64,000 nucleotides of DNA from Auanema rhodensis (lineage: Eukaryota > Nematoda > Chromadorea > Rhabditida > Rhabditidae): contig OZ059897.1 in NCBI GenBank assembly GCA_964057225.1, forward strand, positions 11,222,001-11,286,000. Reading direction: 5' to 3'. The notes beneath the pieces were generated by a model. It was given only the letters and a program-made list of their open reading frames with translations, did not search any database and was not told where the DNA came from. The position numbers and the translations under genes were made by a program. Shown here in pieces: positions 61,533-64,000 of this stretch; within the stretch, counting starts at the first letter, position 1, and each line of letters opens with the position of its first letter.

Positions 61533-61997
61533 TTATTCAACAGTTATACAATACCACATTTTTATTTTCGAAGGTTTAAAAGATAGTTTAGGGCAGTTTT
61601 GTTTGTCGCTCGGCTCGTGTTGTGAATGTTCTCCGTCACTATTGCTGCGGCATCTTTTTGATTGGGTTGAATGTACAAACTCCTCAGCTTTTTCAAAGGG
61701 TTTGCTGGTATCATTTCCATCACCATCTTCACCATTCGTTCCATTATTATTATGAATACGCCGAATATGACGCTCACAATTGAATCTTGTTCCAAAAGTT
61801 TCACTACAATGAGGGCACAAACGTCTACGAACACCATCCAAATGTCCATATTTTTGAATAAAGTCAGCATTGCTGATATAATTGTTACATATGGGTTGAA
61901 TCCCTGCATGCCTTTTCAAAACGTGATCACTAAAATGCTTGGTTGAAGAAAATATTTCCTTGCATGTACCACAATATTTGTTACATAAAAGTTCCAT
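61533..61997 (-). CDS. C2H2 zinc-finger protein (P4 copy)
   Basis: 154 codons, both fingers complete, same translation as P3 by eye. Confidence 0.75.
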   Translation of the reverse strand: MELLCNKYCGTCKEIFSSTKHFSDHVLKRHAGIQPICNNYISNADFIQKYGHLDGVRRRLCPHCSETFGTRFNCERHIRRIHNNNGTNGEDGDGNDTSKPFEKAEEFVHSTQSKRCRSNSDGEHSQHEPSDKQNCPKLSFKPSKIKMWYCITVE

Positions 61998-62038
61998 TAG
62001 AGGAAAATGAAAAACGACCACACGCAATCAACCCACTT

Positions 62039-62209
62039 TTATATAATGAGCAACAATATGACTAGTGTTGTACAAAAGCCCAATCCCAATGCTATACCTT
62101 TAATAAATGGCACTGAAATACATTTCAACATTCTCCTGTATAAAGGCGCTGGTTTAGATTGCTCCAACGTGTATTTGACACATAATTCACAGTGACAAGG
62201 AATATTCAT
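62039..62209 (-). CDS. small tail-anchored membrane protein (P4 copy)
   Basis: 56 codons, same as P3. Confidence 0.6.
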   Translation of the reverse strand: MNIPCHCELCVKYTLEQSKPAPLYRRMLKCISVPFIKGIALGLGFCTTLVILLLII

Positions 62210-62250
62210 AACTGACCACGTAATGTAGCAGGTTATTAATGACAAATTTC

Positions 62251-62706
62251 TTATATAGTAGCCAATTTATAGTCGAATACTTTATGCATAAACGCTTTAA
62301 TAAAGACATCATCATTTTTCAATAGTTTAAAAAATGAACAAATGCTTTCAAATGAATTACCAGCCGACAACATTAGTATTACAAATACCACATAGCCACC
62401 ACAAGTGTATTCAATTATGCGTTGTGGTTTGCAAGTATTAATTTTTACCTTTTTATATTTGGCCAGATAATTTTGAATGTACTTGTTCATTTTATATCCC
62501 AAGCTACAGAAAAAATAGGCTTGCTTGTTACGGACAAAGATGACCTGCCAATGTGTGCCTGGCTTATCATGTGTGTCAGTATTTACGACAAGTGCAAAGT
62601 TTTTACGACGCGTTTTGGGTAGAGTATCAGCGCTATATACACCGAGGAATAGTTTCCGAGTGCTGGGGACAGATTGCAATAGTGATACTATTTCAGACGA
62701 ATACAT
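62251..62706 (-). CDS. adenain-like protease (P4 copy)
   Basis: 151 codons, intact, His in GTHWQV and Cys in CGGYVVF. Divergent from the capsid gene with 51 bases between starts. Confidence 0.82.
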   Translation of the reverse strand: MYSSEIVSLLQSVPSTRKLFLGVYSADTLPKTRRKNFALVVNTDTHDKPGTHWQVIFVRNKQAYFFCSLGYKMNKYIQNYLAKYKKVKINTCKPQRIIEYTCGGYVVFVILMLSAGNSFESICSFFKLLKNDDVFIKAFMHKVFDYKLATI

Positions 62707-62757
62707 TTTAGTAGAATGATCTAGTGTAACTTTTGTATTGCGCGCGTGCGGTTCGAT

Positions 62758-64000
62758 ATGCCGCACCTCCTTTTGGATGTCAACTCTATTCAATGGACAA
62801 CACTTTTAAATCAACAAATGGGTGGCGCCCCATTTAGCGGAATGATGTTTCAACGTGGAATGCAGAGGGGTCATGGTTTGGGTGGTATTTTGGCAACTTT
62901 GGCATCATTTCTACCACGCATCATTCAATCACCTATAGCCCAAAATCTCATCAATGCCGGAAGAAACGCCTTATCCAGTGCTGTAAGCAATAGTCCAGTT
63001 GTAAATTCACCTCTTGGCGGCCAGTTGCTGAAAACTGGTAATGAAATTGTCGATGGGGTGCTGAAAGGCGATAATATGAAGGAAACTCTTAAAACAGCCG
63101 GCCGACAAGCTATACGAGATCTTACCGGCTTGGGCAAACGGCGACGACGCAAAACCACAAAACCTCATAAGCGGTTGTGCATCACTCGTGAGCGGTCGTT
63201 TCACATTAAAATGGCTAAATTGATAGATTCAAAATCAGCACAAGCCCTTTTACCTAATATCAACTATGGTGATATACCTGCGTCGGCATTAGGTGTTGAA
63301 TCCACTCGTACTGTACAAGTCCCTTTGAAAAATACGTTTCTTCCTCAAGGACCATGGGAATTTGTTATAGCTCAAAATTCCAAATCATTCCTCAATCTGA
63401 GAAGATGTTGGTTGAATGTAAAATTTAAAATTGTAACCACAAACGGTGATCCAGTACCAGATAACCTTGTTTTTGCACCATGTCAACAATTTGCTGCCAG
63501 TTTAATACATTCGTATCATTTGAAAATTGGTGATGTTAGCGTGTATGACTCTACCGTGAATCATGCCTATAAAACATATATCGAGAATATTTTAATGTAT
63601 AGCAACGATGTTAAAGAGAGCAAACTTGCCATTTCAGGCTATTATGCTGATAGATATATAGATAATGCATCCAGTGCTGGAATTAGAACGCGTCAAGCGC
63701 TTGTAAAAAATGGCATATTGTGTGAGATGGCTGCTCCCGTCAGTATCGACCTATTTAATCAAGAGCGACTGTTTGTAAACTATTCAAAAATGGAGCTAAC
63801 TGCATATCCAAACCGTAATAACTTTTTAATTGACACTCTAGGCTGGAATAATGAAAACAAGGATACTACATTAAAAGAGGAGTTTCCAAATTTGAAAGTA
63901 GATATCAGCGATGTACATTTGCTCATTCAAGAGTTTGATCTAAACGCTGGATTAGCTATGGCTATAGAAGATAAACTCGCAAAGGATCGAATACACTACC
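62758..64000 (+). CDS. major capsid protein with pX-like N-terminus (P4 copy, 3' end beyond window)
   Basis: From MPHLLL the frame is open to the window end, about 414 codons. It has the same in-frame fusion, the LTGLG motif and KRRRRK tract as P1, with a few substitutions (for example TTKPHK). Retention of the fusion in two separate copies argues that it is not a local accident. Confidence 0.85.
   Translation, partial: MPHLLLDVNSIQWTTLLNQQMGGAPFSGMMFQRGMQRGHGLGGILATLASFLPRIIQSPIAQNLINAGRNALSSAVSNSPVVNSPLGGQLLKTGNEIVDGVLKGDNMKETLKTAGRQAIRDLTGLGKRRRRKTTKPHKRLCITRERSFHIKMAKLIDSKSAQALLPNINYGDIPASALGVESTRTVQVPLKNTFLPQGPWEFVIAQNSKSFLNLRRCWLNVKFKIVTTNGDPVPDNLVFAPCQQFAASLIHSYHLKIGDVSVYDSTVNHAYKTYIENILMYSNDVKESKLAISGYYADRYIDNASSAGIRTRQALVKNGILCEMAAPVSIDLFNQERLFVNYSKMELTAYPNRNNFLIDTLGWNNENKDTTLKEEFPNLKVDISDVHLLIQEFDLNAGLAMAIEDKLAKDRIHY

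Larger units (their letters stand above)
55282..64000. mobile_element. Polinton P4, right part beyond window
   Basis: It begins AGTAGAGAGCC after GATGGG (the presumed left target copy) and runs to the window end inside the capsid gene. Its left end corresponds to the integrase side of P1. The TIR and zinc-ribbon region are clearly diverged from P1, while the capsid-protease block is very close. Confidence 0.92.

Overview
The window looks like repeat-choked nuclear DNA of a nematode. Splice sites are compact (GTAAG...TTTAG/TTTCAG), most introns are 38-54 nt, the DNA is AT-rich, and almost every recognisable unit is a transposable element. One element family fits a nematode or other small-intron invertebrate best; the species cannot be told from the sequence. 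No rRNA, tRNA or CRISPR was seen.

Layout. 1-969: end of a Tc1-type transposon, inserted at a TA in a host gene copy. 970-2032: host gene fragment and a ~293-bp tandem duplication. 2033-13647: a nearly pristine Ty3/gypsy-class LTR retrotransposon with 1.22-kb LTRs. Its coding order is Gag, then an envelope-like glycoprotein, then protease, RT, RNase H and integrase; the envelope region carries a putative 38-nt intron. 13645-15924: a four-exon host gene (13918-14969, minus) and duplicated fragments of it. 15925-32482: a three-deep nest. A Polinton/Maverick fragment is interrupted by a mariner element (16373-32380), which is interrupted by a 14,180-bp Polinton (P1, 17629-31808) with long TIRs and a perfect 6-bp target duplication, AGGAAC. 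32336-39650: a large imperfect palindrome with dead mariner and DD37D maT transposons in both arms and LINE/Tc1/LTR scraps in the loop. 39820-48715: a scrambled Polinton (P2) bounded by two TIRs whose flanks do not match. 48716-53420: minus-strand gypsy-like remnants, among them a relative of the first element. 53425-55281: Polinton fragment P3, cut in its capsid gene by the TIR of another Polinton (P4, 55282 to beyond the window end).

The Polintons share one gene plan: a spliced protein-primed DNA polymerase B, a double-jelly-roll-type major capsid protein fused to a basic pX-like N-terminal region, an adenain-like cysteine protease, a tail-anchored small protein, a C2H2 zinc-finger protein, a minor capsid protein, an A32/FtsK-type packaging ATPase, two conserved unknown proteins, a chromodomain integrase and a spliced zinc-ribbon-like protein. 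Together they would replicate, package and integrate a linear DNA. Comparing copies shows what is broken: P1 has a dead polymerase and a frameshifted minor capsid gene but intact integrase, ATPase, protease and major capsid; P4 has a nonsense codon in integrase and broken ATPase and minor capsid genes. Several small genes remain open in every copy.

Most notable: the Gag-Env-Pro-Pol order with its small intron; the TSD-proven nest; the multi-exon polB start with a SUMO-interaction-like acidic motif; the pX-capsid fusion with an adenain-like cleavage motif; the repeat architecture of the Polinton termini; and the palindrome and mosaic rearrangements.
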